In this document: piece after piece, positions 9,901-23,300 of the stretch
Position numbering within the stretch: the first letter of the stretch is position 1
Layout: every line of letters begins with the position of its first letter
Source: Trissonchulus latispiculum
Taxonomy: Eukaryota; Nematoda; Enoplea; Enoplida; Ironidae
DNA: 64,000 nucleotides
Assembly: GCA_030248195.1 (NCBI GenBank)
Contig: JASAND010007811.1
Location: 1 to 64,000 of the forward strand
Direction of reading: 5' to 3'
The notes under the pieces: generated by a model
What the model was told of the DNA's origin: nothing
What the model saw: the letters and a program-made list of their open reading frames with translations, nothing else
Database searches by the model: none
Translations under genes and position numbers: made by a program

Positions 9901-12744
9901 TCGTAACTAGGGTGATGCATCACAACGGTTAAATCTGCTTCTATGACTATGTTTGTAAAATCTAACACAGTCTTGCGTTCAGATGTTGGTGTAAAAAGAG
10001 GTAATGAAGTGTCAAAGAGGCCAGAAACTATACCACCAAGAATCCCAGTCCATGTTCCATTTTCTTTGTGACCTATTGTTGCATTGTTCACTGAAACAAA
10101 CACACATTTAGTGCAAAACCTAATAAAACATGTTGAATAGTCACTACTTTAGGTGGTGACATTGTATCCCTTATATTGGGTGATAACTTTCTCGAAAGTA
10201 ATCAAAAATGTCTGAAACTTTTAGAACGCACTGCTTCGGTGGTCCTGAACACACTAGAAACGATCCCTGAGTTTTTGAGTGAAAATTTGAAAATTTTTTA
10301 GCATTACCGCATAAGTTTCCTAAAGTTGAGTGAAATTAGCCAAAACTGTAATAAATCGAAAGAGCTCGTCAGTGTACATAATTTTGCTCCAGGACTTTGA
10401 CCAGGACAAGTTTACTATCTAGAAACTATCTGCAAGATGTAACAAGAACAATCGACAACAGTATTATATTATCCAAATTAAATACCGTCTGCAAGGACAT
10501 ATTTTGTGCAAAACTTAGCTTATGACTTTACCATATCTAAAGTTGAATTGATTTTTCAAAAGGTCGGTTTGTTTTAAATACTGATTTCGCCGACCTGTCT
10601 TAATCAGTGGCAAATTATTTCAAGTATCTTTGCTGAGAGTCAGTTTCTTAGTTTTTGATAAAACTTTCGTATAGTTCCGAAATTCACCTTTGAAATATCG
10701 AAAAATAATGAAATTTAGAAAAATTAGACCTTTTGATATATTTCTCGGGTTGTAGGTAACTTCTGGCAAAACCAAGAAAGTTCCTCAGTAAGACTCCTCA
10801 CGTCAGCATGAGAGCAAAAATTGATCAATATGCACACATTTCTGAAATCTTTGTTTAAAATTCGTTTGTTTATACGTTCCTCTGAGTACATCAATATAGA
10901 AAGTTTAACTACGTCACTTAAATGTCCTAATTTCAAAATTATTTAAAATCATGTATCGTTTGCTAGATAAGTCGTTAAATTGAGCAAGTCACACGTTTTG
11001 AAAATCATTGCGGTAAACGATACCACCACATTAGGGAGCGACTAAAATGGGTTTCCCAAATTTCTTGTATCGGTTTCATTTTTGGCATGAATATACGCAA
11101 TGTGCGTGGTCAAAAAGCACTTGGTCATTGGTTTTTGGTTGGCTCTCAGTAGCTTGCCAGGCACCTGAGAACCGGTCCGACTCCCCCCTTTTCGTGGCAC
11201 CCACTATAAATACTAAAACATTTCTCCTTACTGTTAGTTTAACAAAAACCTCTACTCTTTGGCACAATGAAAGAAGACATATTGCACAATATACATGGCA
11301 TTAGTTTTGCTGTAATCCTGACGGTTAGCGAGCAATGCCATCCTAAACTTGAAGAATCAAAAAATCAAAATATCGAATCAAAAAATTAATTTTAGTACGA
11401 CCCCGGAAGCTGAAATTGGATGTGAACATACACCACATAGGTTTACAAAATTGGGACAAATATGAAGGAATTCTGTAGTTTTATTCCACGTGAAGCATGA
11501 AAAAATTTCAATTTTGGTCAGGTTCAAAATGTAATCTAAAAAGGTGTTCTAGTTTGAAAACGCTCTGACAGATTTGGCTCAAATTGTACTGATTTATAGC
11601 CTTATTGATCCTGCCACAATAACACAAATTTCAACATGTTTCTCTCATAAATGGATGCAGGGTATTCAGTATTCTCTTTGAGTATTCAGTTGAATGCAAA
11701 CAAAACTGCCTGACCAGTACATTTTCATAGCGTTTGTACAGCCTCCCACACGAAAAGAAAACAACCGTACACAGTTTATAAGCGAAATATAAACGAAATA
11801 GATGGAAACAAATTAGTACTACGCGATACAAACGTTTTCTCAACGTAATCCAGACTTTTAAACTGAGGCAAAGTGAAGGTCGAAACCTTCAATTCAGTAG
11901 TCCTTTCTAACAATGAAACTTCAGTATTTCGAAAATAACTTGAAATAGGTGGCAGATGCGCGATTGCGCCAAGATGAAAAGTTGTTCAGAATCATTAAAG
12001 TTATCGATAGATATACATATTGCGCATATTGGACAATCTTCAAAAAATTAGCCTTTTGCAGGTTTTTGCCACTTTTTTTCATGTTTCAAGTGGAATAAAA
12101 CTACAATGCCTGTGCAGAAGACCTTAGTTTTTGCACGTAGAAGGTCTGATTGCTAGTTTCCTATCAGATAAAATGCTTACGAAACTTTCGTAGTAAGATT
12201 TGACACATGACGTTCCAAGCAAATTCTTTCTCTGCAGTTTTTCTTACATCTGCAAAGTCTGTCATTATAGCCAACTCAAAATTTAGTAGATCCAAGAACA
12301 TGCACAATATTTTAATGTTATTAATATTTGATAATTTGATCATACGTGTCCGTTTGATAAACTTAAATAATATTTCTTTGTATCTTTGCTTCTGCGGTTA
12401 GCATCTATAGCCATATCAGAATCTACCGCAAAAATGAGACCAGCAGAATAATTCCATGCACCACCGATCCGATCCGGCTCACAATCTATGTGTGTACCAA
12501 ATTGTGACAGAAAATACGCGAATATTTAATAAACGCTATACTAAATTCGTTAAGCAAACTTACCCCTGACAAAACAACATCTGAAGTTAAGCAATGTGCA
12601 GACTTCCCGTGTAAACTCAACATAATAACCTGTTCGATTTTTCTCGGAGGAATATTCGTCAAACCAAAATGCCTTCGGAATAATCTGGAAGTATGCAATG
12701 CATACGTCGCATGGGCTATCAAAGAGCCTTACGCACTCAGACAT
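3511..12744 (-). CDS. IR-like ionotropic glutamate receptor A, five exons
   Basis: Exons 12744-12564, 10090-9633, 9178-8977, 5884-5501 and, tentatively, 3950-3511. All junctions keep frame, giving 554 aa. Exon 1 begins MSECVRLF and holds the first S1 segment. Exon 2 has GTWTGILGGI, then ERKTVLDFT (the S1 block that normally carries the ligand-binding arginine), M1 (HPFQADVWAALIAT), the pore region and the start of M3. Exon 3 continues M3 and S2 (SSRLVLLPPPAPI, PESEGG). Exon 4 finishes S2 (FKLGSHLVANFSWAAEKLL) and enters M4 (FWAALEMLVVLWTAAVGLF). Exons 3 and 4 are 202 and 384 nt, as in receptors B and C. There is no amino-terminal clamshell domain and no obvious signal peptide. The last exon would add a hydrophobic stretch and a ~120-residue tail unlike receptor B; it is phase-compatible but may belong to another gene. 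The family predicts a ligand-gated cation channel at the plasma membrane. Identification of exons 1-4 is firm. Confidence 0.75.
4138..4315. repeat. 34-bp tandem repeat, five copies
   Basis: Units begin at 4138, 4172, 4206, 4240 and 4274, each starting GCGCCACAAACTAGTTG and ending CTGCCTCAA or a close variant; a partial unit follows. Copies differ by one to four bases. The array lies in the last intron of receptor A if its 3' exon is at 3950-3511. There are no spacers, so it is a minisatellite. Confidence 0.9.
5250..5318 (-). repeat. tRNA-like sequence, probably a SINE head or tRNA relic
   Basis: On the minus strand the segment shows an internal-promoter-like pair: TTAGCTTAGTGCTAGAGTGG (box A type) and, about 35 bases on, GATTCGATGCCC (box B type). 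The stems do not form a clean cloverleaf, so it is more likely a tRNA-derived repeat than a working tRNA gene. It is in an intron of receptor A. Confidence 0.35.
6634..6901. mobile_element. 268-bp MITE with ~34-bp terminal inverted repeats
   Basis: The left end reads AGCCATGGTTACACTTGACA and the right end is its inverse with a few changes (TTGTCAAGTGTAACCACGGCT region). TTGTCAC/GTGACAA motifs recur inside in both orientations. TTT on both sides could be a 3-bp target duplication, but this is weak. It has no coding capacity, so it is a non-autonomous DNA transposon. It lies in intron 3 of receptor A. Confidence 0.7.
7202..7474 (+). CDS. Unrecognised small ORF, 90 codons
   Basis: ATG at 7202 opens a frame beginning MVQWCRRYPPILILYILI, which looks like a short signal or membrane segment, followed by a polar stretch with cysteines. 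No family is recognised. It lies antisense within intron 3 of receptor A, just upstream of a retroelement fragment, and could be part of that element or chance. Confidence 0.15.
   Translation: MVQWCRRYPPILILYILIRDFQGADCSMGETSLNGTYGRSGSTECILITSAPAVDEPTPRVIAFAIIQYQTVDPEQNESDITAHCESNWH
7709..7852 (+). pseudogene. Gag-type zinc-knuckle fragment (BEL/Pao-like)
   Basis: An open stretch of 47 codons ending in TGA contains CFKCLCNDHQAKAC, which fits CX2CX4HX4C, followed by a CNARHDVLPL segment. That pairing resembles the second half-knuckle after the CCHC motif in BEL/Pao gag proteins as I remember them. No reverse transcriptase lies nearby, so this is a fragment. Confidence 0.5.
8165..8420. repeat. 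Degenerate ~51-bp tandem repeat, about five units
   Basis: Units share CTCAG(C/A)(G/A)GGA near the start and a later AGGCTTC/GGCCTCC element followed by CCCGATGC-like sequence. Because the period is about 51 bases, open frames across it encode repeats of about 17 residues (PQREAAYFQASPDA type). No evidence that these are translated. Confidence 0.6.
11474..12105. mobile_element. Inverted-repeat (foldback) element in intron 1 of receptor A
   Basis: TGTAGTTTTATTCCACGTGA at 11474 is matched by its inverse at about 12074-12105, with the arms running about 33 bases at high identity. No coding potential between the arms was recognised. The outer limits and target duplication are not clear. Confidence 0.45.
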
Positions 12745-14366
12745 CCTTGTAGCGTTGTCACTTTAAAATTTCACCAGTTGATAAATTGTAAAATGGCTAC
12801 GTAAATACAACCAGCTAGCAGTGGAATCTGCATTGATCAGTGGATGGTTGTATTGATAGCTCACGTGGAAAGTGGCGGCGATGAAATAATATAGAAAACT
12901 GGGAAAATAAAAACTTTAGGATTGCAGAAGTTGGTCTTTAGGATTTATTTATTGGGATTTATTGGGACATCCATTCTCACCATTTTATATATACTTCGTA
13001 CTGTATTGGCATGCAAAATAATGCTTTAAAAGAAGGGGGATACAAAAGATCCATTTTTCACACTTAAAACAAATGGTTTCCCATAGGGATAATGAAAGGT
13101 TAACCTACTTAAGTGTCATTTATCACAGCTCTCAGTGCTGAAACATTCTATAATTCATAAGCTAATCTTAGACTTTCATATGCAAAACAATATTTAAAAG
13201 GAACAATAATTACTGGACAAAGTTTAATGCTGAATATCGACATGCACAAACTTCAGACATACAGAAGCAAATCTCACATGTACTTTTTGTTGGATCCGAC
13301 GCTGAAGTTATTGCTGTTGCCTTTTTCCTTTTGCCTCAGGTCTTTTAAATTTGCTCAGACCTGAGCTTTAGCACTCAATTAAGTTGTTAAAGATGGATTT
13401 TCCTATAAATGCGTGTATGCTGCGGATTAAGATAGGCACTGTATGATTTGTGTGTAAATTTCTTTCACTTAACCACTTCAGCCTCTAATCCATGTAACTA
13501 CGTATATATGGAGGTTGCAAGTATGCTGGCAAAACCGGAAATATCTGTTCTTCCTTCTGCTGGCTAACAATATAAACATTTCGTTATAAGACCTAACTGC
13601 TCAGCAGCAACATTCCAAATGCTTTTAAACTTTGATAAAGCGAACAGGAGGTTCATATGATATTTATTATCACTGCAGAAGAAATCATTAATTTGTCCAT
13701 ATCCACCATCAAATTATTCACACAATGTTTTGCACTAGTTTCTGCTGCTAACAAGCATGTAAAACTTTGCTTTTATAAAATTGGCTGAGCAGCAAGTTTA
13801 CAGTTTGCTGAAATGTTTGTCATGGGGAAACTAAATCTTTTGCACAAAATGTTGCTTGTTCCGATGTATTGTTTTAAAATCTCTTAGCTTAGTTGTCGCT
13901 TAGATCTGAAGCAGACTGGGGAAACAAATTTGTGCTAAACGCAAACCAGTTCAGGAAAGCAGTAGTTTTATTATAATTTCGAATTTAAGCTGTACTTTCT
14001 GTCTCATAGTCTCATGTCTCATGTCTCATGCTGCCACGATTCCACACAACTGACCTTGGGATAAAAAATGACAATTTATCAAATATCAAATATCACCATT
14101 CTGTAATTGTATGCGAACATGTTAGCTATTCAAGCAGGCAAAAATAGCGTCCCTTGAACTCATAAGTCGATGAACAATTTCAGTGACTATGACGCGTTTA
14201 ACATTTTATTTTACTTAATACTAAAGTGTGCGTCAGCCAAACTGAAACTATTTCAGTTAAATGAATAAATATTTGCTTCCTATGCAGCAAGGATAGAACC
14301 TTTTAAGTTTATGAAGTATGCTCAATCCATCTTTCAGTACATTTATCAAAGTCATACCTCTTCAGC
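12745..14366. other. Intergenic region between two divergent genes; no gene seen
   Basis: It separates the start of receptor A (minus) from the start of the DEG/ENaC gene (plus), so promoters for both must lie here. No clear core promoter motif or exon is recognised. Confidence 0.4.
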
Positions 14367-17300
14367 ATGCTTCACAAATTGTATACAAGGTTTGCCCAAG
14401 ACACAACCCTGCATGGATTCAAAGACACAGTGACTGGTTCTAGGCCCTACAAGTTATTTTGGGCGCTTTCCCTTGTTATATGTTGTGGAATAGGCTTTTA
14501 CAGTCTGTGGTTTAGCTTGAGCGGCTATTTCATATGCCCAACTACCTATATTTATGAGACGTCAAAGATTTTTCCAAGGCTTCATTATCCCACAGTTGCA
14601 ATTTGTCCCACCAACATCTTCAACTGTGAAAAGGCAAAGGTATCGAATACTGTAGTCACTTGCGATGCATGTGCTGCCCTGTTTAGCTTCTGATTCAGAG
14701 TTTTTAGTTTTCGCTTTAATTTCAGAGAACGGTTCAGTTTCCCCTCAAAATTTATTCTAGTTTAAGTTTCAGTTTCGGTGTCAACTCCCGCTTCTTCTTA
14801 GGCACCGTATCAGCTTCAGCTTCAAACGTATTGAGTCTTCAGTTTCATTTTCAGTTTCAGCTCATCGTATCTGGACTTTCAATATCAGCTCTTACATATT
14901 AGTTACAGATTCAGTTTCTAAATCTTGCTTTTTAATTTAGGTTTCATTTAAATTTAGCAACTTTTAGTTGAAGCTGCTCACATGTCGGGTTGTGCGGTTA
15001 CGAAATTTCTCGGGTCGGGCTCGGGCTAACTAACCTATTCGGGCTTCAAGCCTTAGCCCGATTCACGGCCCGAGCGACCGAGTAGCCCGAGCGTCCCGAA
15101 TAGCCCGAGCGGGTGCAGCCCGAGCGGCCCGAATACAGCCCGACAGCTGCGAAGAGGCCCAAAAGTAAAAGAAATCACATCCGGTTTATTCGAGCAGTTT
15201 TGTTTAATGTATCATCGGTTGACACAAAATGAATGTTTATGGCTCAAAACAAGCTGTAATTTCAAGTGCAGCATCAGCTGTTGTTAGTTTCTTTGTGTCT
15301 TTCTTCGTGTCTTTTTCACTTTTCACGTTCATGTATTTTCGAAATAAAGACCAGACTTCGTGTAACCGTAGAAGAGTAGGCTCAGGTCTAAGGTGAGCGA
15401 TGTAAAAACCTAGAACTCTCTATTCTCTCTCTAACCTATAGCGATCTACGGAAACGAAAGTTAATTTTACTTCGAACAACTTCAAACACAAAGAACGTCG
15501 CAATAAGAGCACCCACTATACTGTAGTGCTAACTTCACGACAGAATATAGACTACAACTTATTCTTACTGTAAATTTCTGTAGATTATTACTGTACATTA
15601 CATTACTATTTGTACTGTAGATTCTAGCGCCTAGTCTTAGGCTTAACATGAGATATCCGACTAATATTCCTCAAAATATTCCTCTTTGCCGCCGCCCGCC
15701 CAGGCGCGGCGTTCCCAGAAGAGATGCTAAAACGAAAGAAGAGTCACCGAAGTTAGTGATAAAACGAAATGTTTCAGCGCAAAACAATAGAGTACAATAA
15801 GGTGGGCCCTCACTGGTCTCACGAGTGGGACTCCCACTGACAGACATGTGCCACTGGCAAGTCTAATACAACTTTGACAAATACTACTTGACTTGACTGG
15901 GCCCGAACTGACGACAGAGTACTACGACTCGACTACAACAACAACTTTGACAAGCTACGAAATTGGACTTAAAAATTTTCGACAGTCACCGAGACTAAAT
16001 CACAGGACGTCTTCAAATTGGACACACCACACAAGAGACTGCGACCAAAGGGAGTATTCCAGGACTGTTAGTCGGATACTACGGCCATCTTCTGAAATTT
16101 TTTTGCTGTTCGTTTGCTGCGGAATGAGAAAGACATACACGTTTGTTGACAAATAATACAAGATACAGTACAAATGCATGTAGGCAAGACATAGAAGGCA
16201 ATCCGAAAACGCAAAATTCAAACGAATCAAATAATGAAATGGCAAATACGAAATTAACAAAACTAGCTGCAAAACAGTGCCACGTGTCAATAAAAATTAA
16301 ACACAGTAGTAAAGAAGCAGTTAAAGCAAAACATAAAACCGCTCCTAGTATCCATAGGAGCGCCTGGGAAGGGACCAAACGGGGCGCCAGTAACATCAAC
16401 GGCCGGAACGATAGGCCAAGTAAAGCCAGCAAGCCAACAAGGGCAAGACAAATAGCGCCCGATCTAAGAAGACGAACACCAAGAGGCGGTAAATTTGTCC
16501 GGAACAAAAATCCAAAAAACAACAAGTCCAGGACGCGCCAGAAAGCCTTTCGGAACCGATGGGGTGCAAATCAGTGATGTACCGCAAAGTTCATGCTAGA
16601 ATTCTGACAAAAGTTCTGTGGCACCGAAAACACTAAGCACCGTAAAGCATCAGCCTACCCTTCCGGAGCAAGAACCCGGAGGAGTAAACTCCAGAAACAC
16701 CTCCAAAACAGGGCCGAAAAAGCACCCATGATAGGACCGGAGAGGATACACCGACGGCTGTACCAAACAGCCAGACCCCACCGGCTCCACCCCTCATCGG
16801 CCAGTTCAAGATCAAACCGACCCCAAACATCCACTGCTGGCACCAAAACTCCCGAGGGGAAGCACTCCTAGGCACGGCAGCAGGGGCGAGAGCAGACCGA
16901 ACATAACACAACCGAAGAAACAACCTATAACACACAAATAAGAATAAGTAGGACATGGAATTGACAAAGACAAAAATGAGTACAAAACAAAAGTTAAAGA
17001 CTACGTAAATTATGCATGCCTCTCGTTATACCCGGAGGGTAAAAGTGAAACTCTTAAACGAATTAATGAAACTGCGTGAAGCAAAAATAGAAGAATTTTA
17101 AAAGCTAAAACCAGGGGAGGGCCGGGATAGCAGAACATGTACGCCGGTCGGTCTACCCTGAAAGGCGGCAGACCCTCACCCAGGACCCAGCAAAAAATAA
17201 AAAGGAGCAAGGAAACAGCGTCCGGTGCCCTTCGGTCTCCCCAAAAGACAACGGGAACACAGTCACGGAAAAGAGATTTTTGGATACAGGGTGTGCCGGT

Positions 17301-20300
17301 TATATCCAAGACACTTTAATCTGCGGGAAAGAAATTCGCAGCAAAAGAGAAAATGTTTGAAATAAAATTTTGTTGAAAAACAAAAGAAAAAATTGGACCT
17401 CAAAGAAACCCAAAAAAGGTAGAAGTCAAATTAAACGGAGCAGGTGTAGTCACGAAGGACTGAGATCGCATAGCGGCAAGGCGCAAGTTCAAATTGGGAC
17501 ATCCCTCGAAACTAGACGATCCGAGGTCTCGAGCATGCCTAACATGTTTAGTTCATAGTATATGGCGTAAGAGTTTCATACTCTTAGTCAGCCATGTATT
17601 CTTGCACCAAGTGAATTAATGTAGCACCCAAATGCAATGAAGCTTTAACTGACAGGATAGAGTGAATGTGCTCCAGTAATAGAATTTATTGATTATGTTC
17701 TAGAAATATGCCATATCATCAGGACTTCGAACGTATCTGCACAATCTAATGACGCCTCAGCATGTTGGCTTTCAAAGCGACTTTTGCGAGGAAGAATTAG
17801 TTGACGATTACAGCAAACTTATTCCGGGGATGCGAAGCAGCAACAGCGATTATGTTGGCAGCGATGACGATAATGATGATAGCGATAATGATGATGTATA
17901 TGACGAAAATGGAAAACAGCATAACTTTCCACCAAACGATGAGTTGTCTATCACTGAAGCAGAATTAAATGATCTGCTAAACCGTCAGAAAATATCACTA
18001 GTAACTTTGCTTCAGAATATTGTTGTAAACTGTACAGACACAGTTTTAGACTGTTGGGCTGCGTACAAGAAAGTCAAGAACTGCTGCAAGGCAAGTGGGT
18101 TTCAGCTTAAGCAATTATTCTCCAACTTTGAATTTAACGTTAATCCCGCCAAGAGTAAATAACTGGAAAATTACGACACCGTTGCTTCCTGGCGTAAATT
18201 GCCTGTCATATGCTGGGCACATTTGTTAACATGTGTTTGTAGGGGTTTGAACTAAACTGCATCTGATTGGCTAATTGCCTACCTTAAGTAATAAGTACGT
18301 GCATATGGTGACCCCCGAGATCTCGGCCTTAACGTGCCGAGCATCTGACAAGCCGTTTGTCATGTGCATAACTGGAAACTTCATGAATTAGAACGACAGT
18401 ATATTTTATTTATTGCTTTAATTTTGGTCGGCCTTCTATTTTACGTTACCTTCATCCCAGAAAGAAATACCGGAAAAGGAAAATAAAACGTTGGTACGTA
18501 ACCTAACTTTCCTATCATTTGTTTTGTGTGAACTGGTTAGGGTACTTGTAGAGTTACTACTCTCTTCCCTTTACATACCACTCTAGCACGGTTGCGCTCT
18601 ATTTTAAAATTCCTACGAAATTATATCGCAGTATAAACAATTTCTTTTTTCTAAATTAAGTTAACGATTTTAAACGTACCACATTATTTCAGACATAATT
18701 TTATTTTAGTGGATTTTCTTTTCTCATAGATTATTAAGTGCTTTTACTTGTTTTTCAAATTTATATACCATTCCATGAGTATAATATACTCTTATATTTT
18801 CAGCCTAATTCTGAACAAAATTCGATTAAAGCTATCCTACCCCTCTTCCCTTTTACGACTTTCAATCGTACTAAACGTCTACATTTACGAATTACGACTT
18901 ATGATTTACTCAGTGATTTACGACTTATGTCGTACTAAATGACTATATGTTCTTACTGCATATGTAGTACTAAAGTTTCTACAATCTATATACGTCTGCT
19001 AATGTTTATTTAACTCGTGACAATATGGTATATACATGATAAATTTTTCTTTAAGATCCTTACTTTGAAACAGTTTTGTATTAATGTCATTGAAATGTCT
19101 TTCATAAATTCTGTCCGATTTTTCAAAAAATAGATTGAAATTGAATAATTATATTCGGTATTTGTCTTGTCTTCAGGTGTCAAATTCGTCTAAAGATTGA
19201 ACTTGAATAAATATATTGTATTGTTGAATGAAAATCGGTCTTTGTCTTCAATTAGCAATTGAGCTGTATATTTCTTTCTTTATACCAAGAAATAACATAT
19301 TTTCATGTAGATAGTAGTAAAATTTCATAAATGCCTTCTGTTAGAATTTCATGTTTCATGTTTGTAATGTACAAATATTCGGGAGACAATTGGAGAGTGA
19401 CATTATACCTTTTGTTAGCTGTTTTCAGAAGTATTTGTTCTGAGCAAAAAATGTTTTAAACTAATGTTTAAAGCATATGCCTTATTATGACTCACTTCCC
19501 CAGAAGTTTATGCTAATGGTGACTTAATCTACGTATGTCTTTTCTTTTACTGTATAAAAGACTTTATATATAAGTATTCATCTAACAATATAACCTTAAC
19601 AACAATTCCCTCACAAAATAATGGTGTAATTTAACAAACGTATTTGCATTATCGTATTTTCTTGTCTTACATTACTTGTGATTCATAAATGACACTTTCT
19701 GAGGCGACTGGTGACGAAACTATCTTTCTATTATTTTGTACAGAAATTTTTCCCAACCATCCTAAAGAACCTAGTTCGACACTTCTCCACTGATGAGCCG
19801 CAAGTATTTGAACCAAGTCTGGTAGAGGTCGCATGCACTACTAATATAGGGATTTTGATGTTTTTCACATGCATAACTGGAAAGTTCATGAATTAGCACG
19901 AGAATATATTCTATTTATGTCTTTTTGTTCGTTTCGTTTTGGTCTGACTTCTATTTTGCGTTAATTTTATCCCAGAAAGAAATACCGGAAAAGGAAAACA
20001 AGTTGGCCCCTAAAGTAGCAGGATCTAGACGCTGGGCAATGCATGTGATAATGGCAAACGCGTCTATGGAGCCTATCACATTCTAAGGCATCGAGCAGTT
20101 CATGCGACATCCGTTTGATCACAGTAAAGAGTACATAGTAGCAAGAGTACATAATAGAATAAGAGTATGAAACTCTTACGCTACTATGTACTAAACATGC
20201 TTGGCATGCTCGGGTCGCTAACTCGGGCCCCCCCCGAAAGTCTCGGGGGGGGTCCCACCCTACACTAATTACATGCTTTCATATAAGTGTGTGTCTGCTC

Positions 20301-23300
20301 GCTGATTCGCTAATTAGCTTAGGCTTACGATAGGCATTTTATTAGTAATTATTAATTAATTAATTATAACTTTAATTAGGTTAATGTAATTAAAAACTAT
20401 TCGACAACTTTGTAGCATTTTTTCTGCTCTTTCCAACGATATAAAAATTGTTGCACAAAGCAAAAATTCGTGGGAATGTAGTCTGCAACAATTTTTATAT
20501 CTTCGGAATGAGCAGAAAAAATGCTACAAAGTTGTCGAATTAGTTTTTTAATTACATTAACCTAATTAAAGTTATGATTAAATAATTAAAAATTACTAAT
20601 AAAATGCCTATCGTAAGCCTAAGGTAATTAGCGAATCAGCGAGCAGACACACACTTATATGAAAGCATGTAATTAGTGTAGGGTGGGACCCCCCCCCCGA
20701 GACTTTCGGGGGGGGGGGGGAGTCCCGAGTTAGCGACCTGAGCATGTCAAGCATGTTTAGTACATAGTACGACGGTTGTTTTGACTTTTGATTCGAATCG
20801 AATCAAAAGTGTTTTGATGCAACTTTCGATATGTGATTAATCGAACTGAATCAAATCATTTAATATTTCACAGCAAAAATCGAACTGAATCAAATCTAAC
20901 TGAATTTTCAGAAGCCAAAATCGAACTGAATCAAATCAAAACTTTTGTCCATGAATCAGTAATTTTGATTTTGATGCGATTTTGATTCACATTTTGATTC
21001 AGCAGAATATATGCTAAAAGCTTTCACTTAGTCTCAGATGCACTATGAAAAATACCTATTATGAACAAAATTATGTATTAGCTGAACCTATTATGTACAT
21101 TTAAGGTTTGTTTGTGCTCTCTCTCTCTCTCTCTGTTCGGGAATCTCGCTAGGCATAGATTGGTGTTGCCACCTTTGCTTCTCCCCATCAGTCATATCTA
21201 GTATGACCCTCGCTATGTCGCCTGGATGCCGTCCCACAGTGGGAGGCTGGAGGGAGCCCGTCGTGTGGCCTTTCGGCTCAGGGTTATCTAACCTCCATTA
21301 AGTGCTCATGCGTATAGCAGTGGAGCACAGCGTCTTTCGACGCTCCAAGCCCCTAGCGCAGATGGGTGGGATCAGAAGCAAACCCGGGGGTGTGTCCATT
21401 TTTGAGTGCGTGACTCTGGTGCACCTAGCACCCCTTCGCAGGGGGTAGGCGGACATGTTGCAGGGTACTGGTTGATCCCAAGGGAGGGGGTGCCTTTCCG
21501 CCGGGAGCTCAGCGCCCTACTCTTATCGATAAGCGGATTAGGGTTCTTTAGCGTGCCTGTCCCCAGCAAGACAGTACACGGGCCCACCAATTTTACGCCT
21601 CATCCGACCGGCGGAGCTGTAGCCTAAGTTTCTTGCTCAAGGAAACGATGTAGCGTCATTATGGCTAAGGTGGGGATCGAACCTCGGACCTTCCGATCCG
21701 AAGTCCACCGCCTTAACCATTCAGCTACACGGCCACTTTGTTTGTGCTCTTTACTAGGACAGTGCTCACGGCAGAGATACCTGCAAAATCTTAAAAAGGA
21801 TTTTTTAATTTGGAAGACTGTATTGGCAGGCATTTACTAGAATTTGGTTTATTGCTGTATGTAGCCTTTTGCGCTTGCAGTGACTGTTAGATCATTATTT
21901 TTACATTAGCTCTAACTTTGATTAAGATTAGCATGCAACGATTTCATTAAAGCTAAGAAGTTTAAATTATATTAAGAATCTCAACGGCAGCAATGGACAT
22001 TTAATATTATGAAAATTTTATGTTCTCAAAGCAAGTCCTGAAATTTTTATCTTCTCACTACAACAACCTCTGGTGATTATGAATTAGGTTAGTTTAAATT
22101 ATGTAAAATTTTCAAAAACGCAAATTTTAAAAATCAAAAGTCGCATCAAAATTCAGTTTTGGTAAAAACTGCATCAAAATCAAAATACTTTCACATGGAA
22201 ACAAATCGAACTGAATCAAATCTATTCATTTTTCGGGTGCAAAAAATTGAACTGAATCAAATTTGATGATTTTTCAGAGGCGAAAATCGAACTGAGTCAA
22301 ATCAAAACTTTTGAGGCCGCATCGATCGATACAACCGTAGTACATAGTAGCGTAAGAGTTTCATACTCTTATTCTATTATGTACTCTTGATAGTAGTAAG
22401 AGTGTGATTGGCATCTCTTGGTGGCGCATCTCTCTTTTCATTTGCGAGCCATGCTCGACACACTAACGGTTCACATTCCCTGCAAAGTGAGCGTACTCAA
22501 ATTCTTACTGGTACTGGGTACTCATTTGCCTAGAGGTAACTTAGTACTCAATTGGAGGAAGGACAATTGGCCGTTTACCAAGTAGTGTATGAAGGACTAT
22601 TGGCCGTTGACTGGTGGCTGAGAACTGCCTGCTGCCACCTACTCCTAATCACAGAAACAAAACAAAGCAAACCGGTACATAAATTTGCACATGCCACAAT
22701 TATTGGGAATTAATCATTAGGTCAATGGTTATTAGCTTGTTTTATGCATAGCATAGGAATCGTTTCGGGGTTATATTAGGCAGCAAGATTCATGTTTATT
22801 ATTTCAAAGGTAAGGTTTAGAAGTTCAAAAGGCTATATTACCCAAATAGGACTTTCCCCCGCTGAAATTTCAAGAAAAAGAATAATTTTACTAGACCAAG
22901 GCAAGGGAGGAACTTTCCAGAGATCAACCTTTGTATTTGCATTTAGGCATATATTACTTATTAGAAAGCAATGTGTTCTGTGATGGTACACCTTTCTCAG
23001 GACACCTCCAACTGGATAACTGACACCACGCAGCAGAACTTAATTTTTACATATTGTGTACGTCAAATTATTGAAAATTTTTACAGTAACCAAAGGGGAC
23101 CCTGTGAAAAGAGTGTTCCCAGAAAAATTAATTTGGCAATGAATGAATGCCCTCTCCTTAAAAATGCCTCTGAAATAACATCCAAGATATCCTTTTTAGC
23201 AAAAAATTGGGGGTGGGTAATCTATACACACCTCAGCCGAAACCCACTAACAGCGCCCCTCTGTACAAAACCTGCACTGCTAGTCGGAGCAGTGCTGAGC

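Larger units (their letters stand above)
20142..22389. mobile_element. Foldback element, CAAGAG termini, 7-bp target duplication, interrupted
   Basis: The ends are CAAGAGTACATAATAG and its inverse. ATAGTAG occurs directly outside both ends (20135-20141 and 22390-22396), a 7-bp target duplication. Without the insertion at about 20770-22338, nearly the whole element would be one inverted repeat of about 680 bp, with subterminal poly-C/poly-G runs (20228-20257, 20689-20721), AT-rich middle arms and a short central loop. It has no coding capacity, so it is non-autonomous. It matches the architecture of the element at 28207-28846. Confidence 0.8.

Noticed and set aside
16079..16956. Hydrophobic minus-strand frames at 16079-16525 and 16633-16956
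   Set aside because: They run antisense to a lysine-rich, T-poor segment, which automatically yields Leu/Phe-rich open frames; no splice or family evidence.
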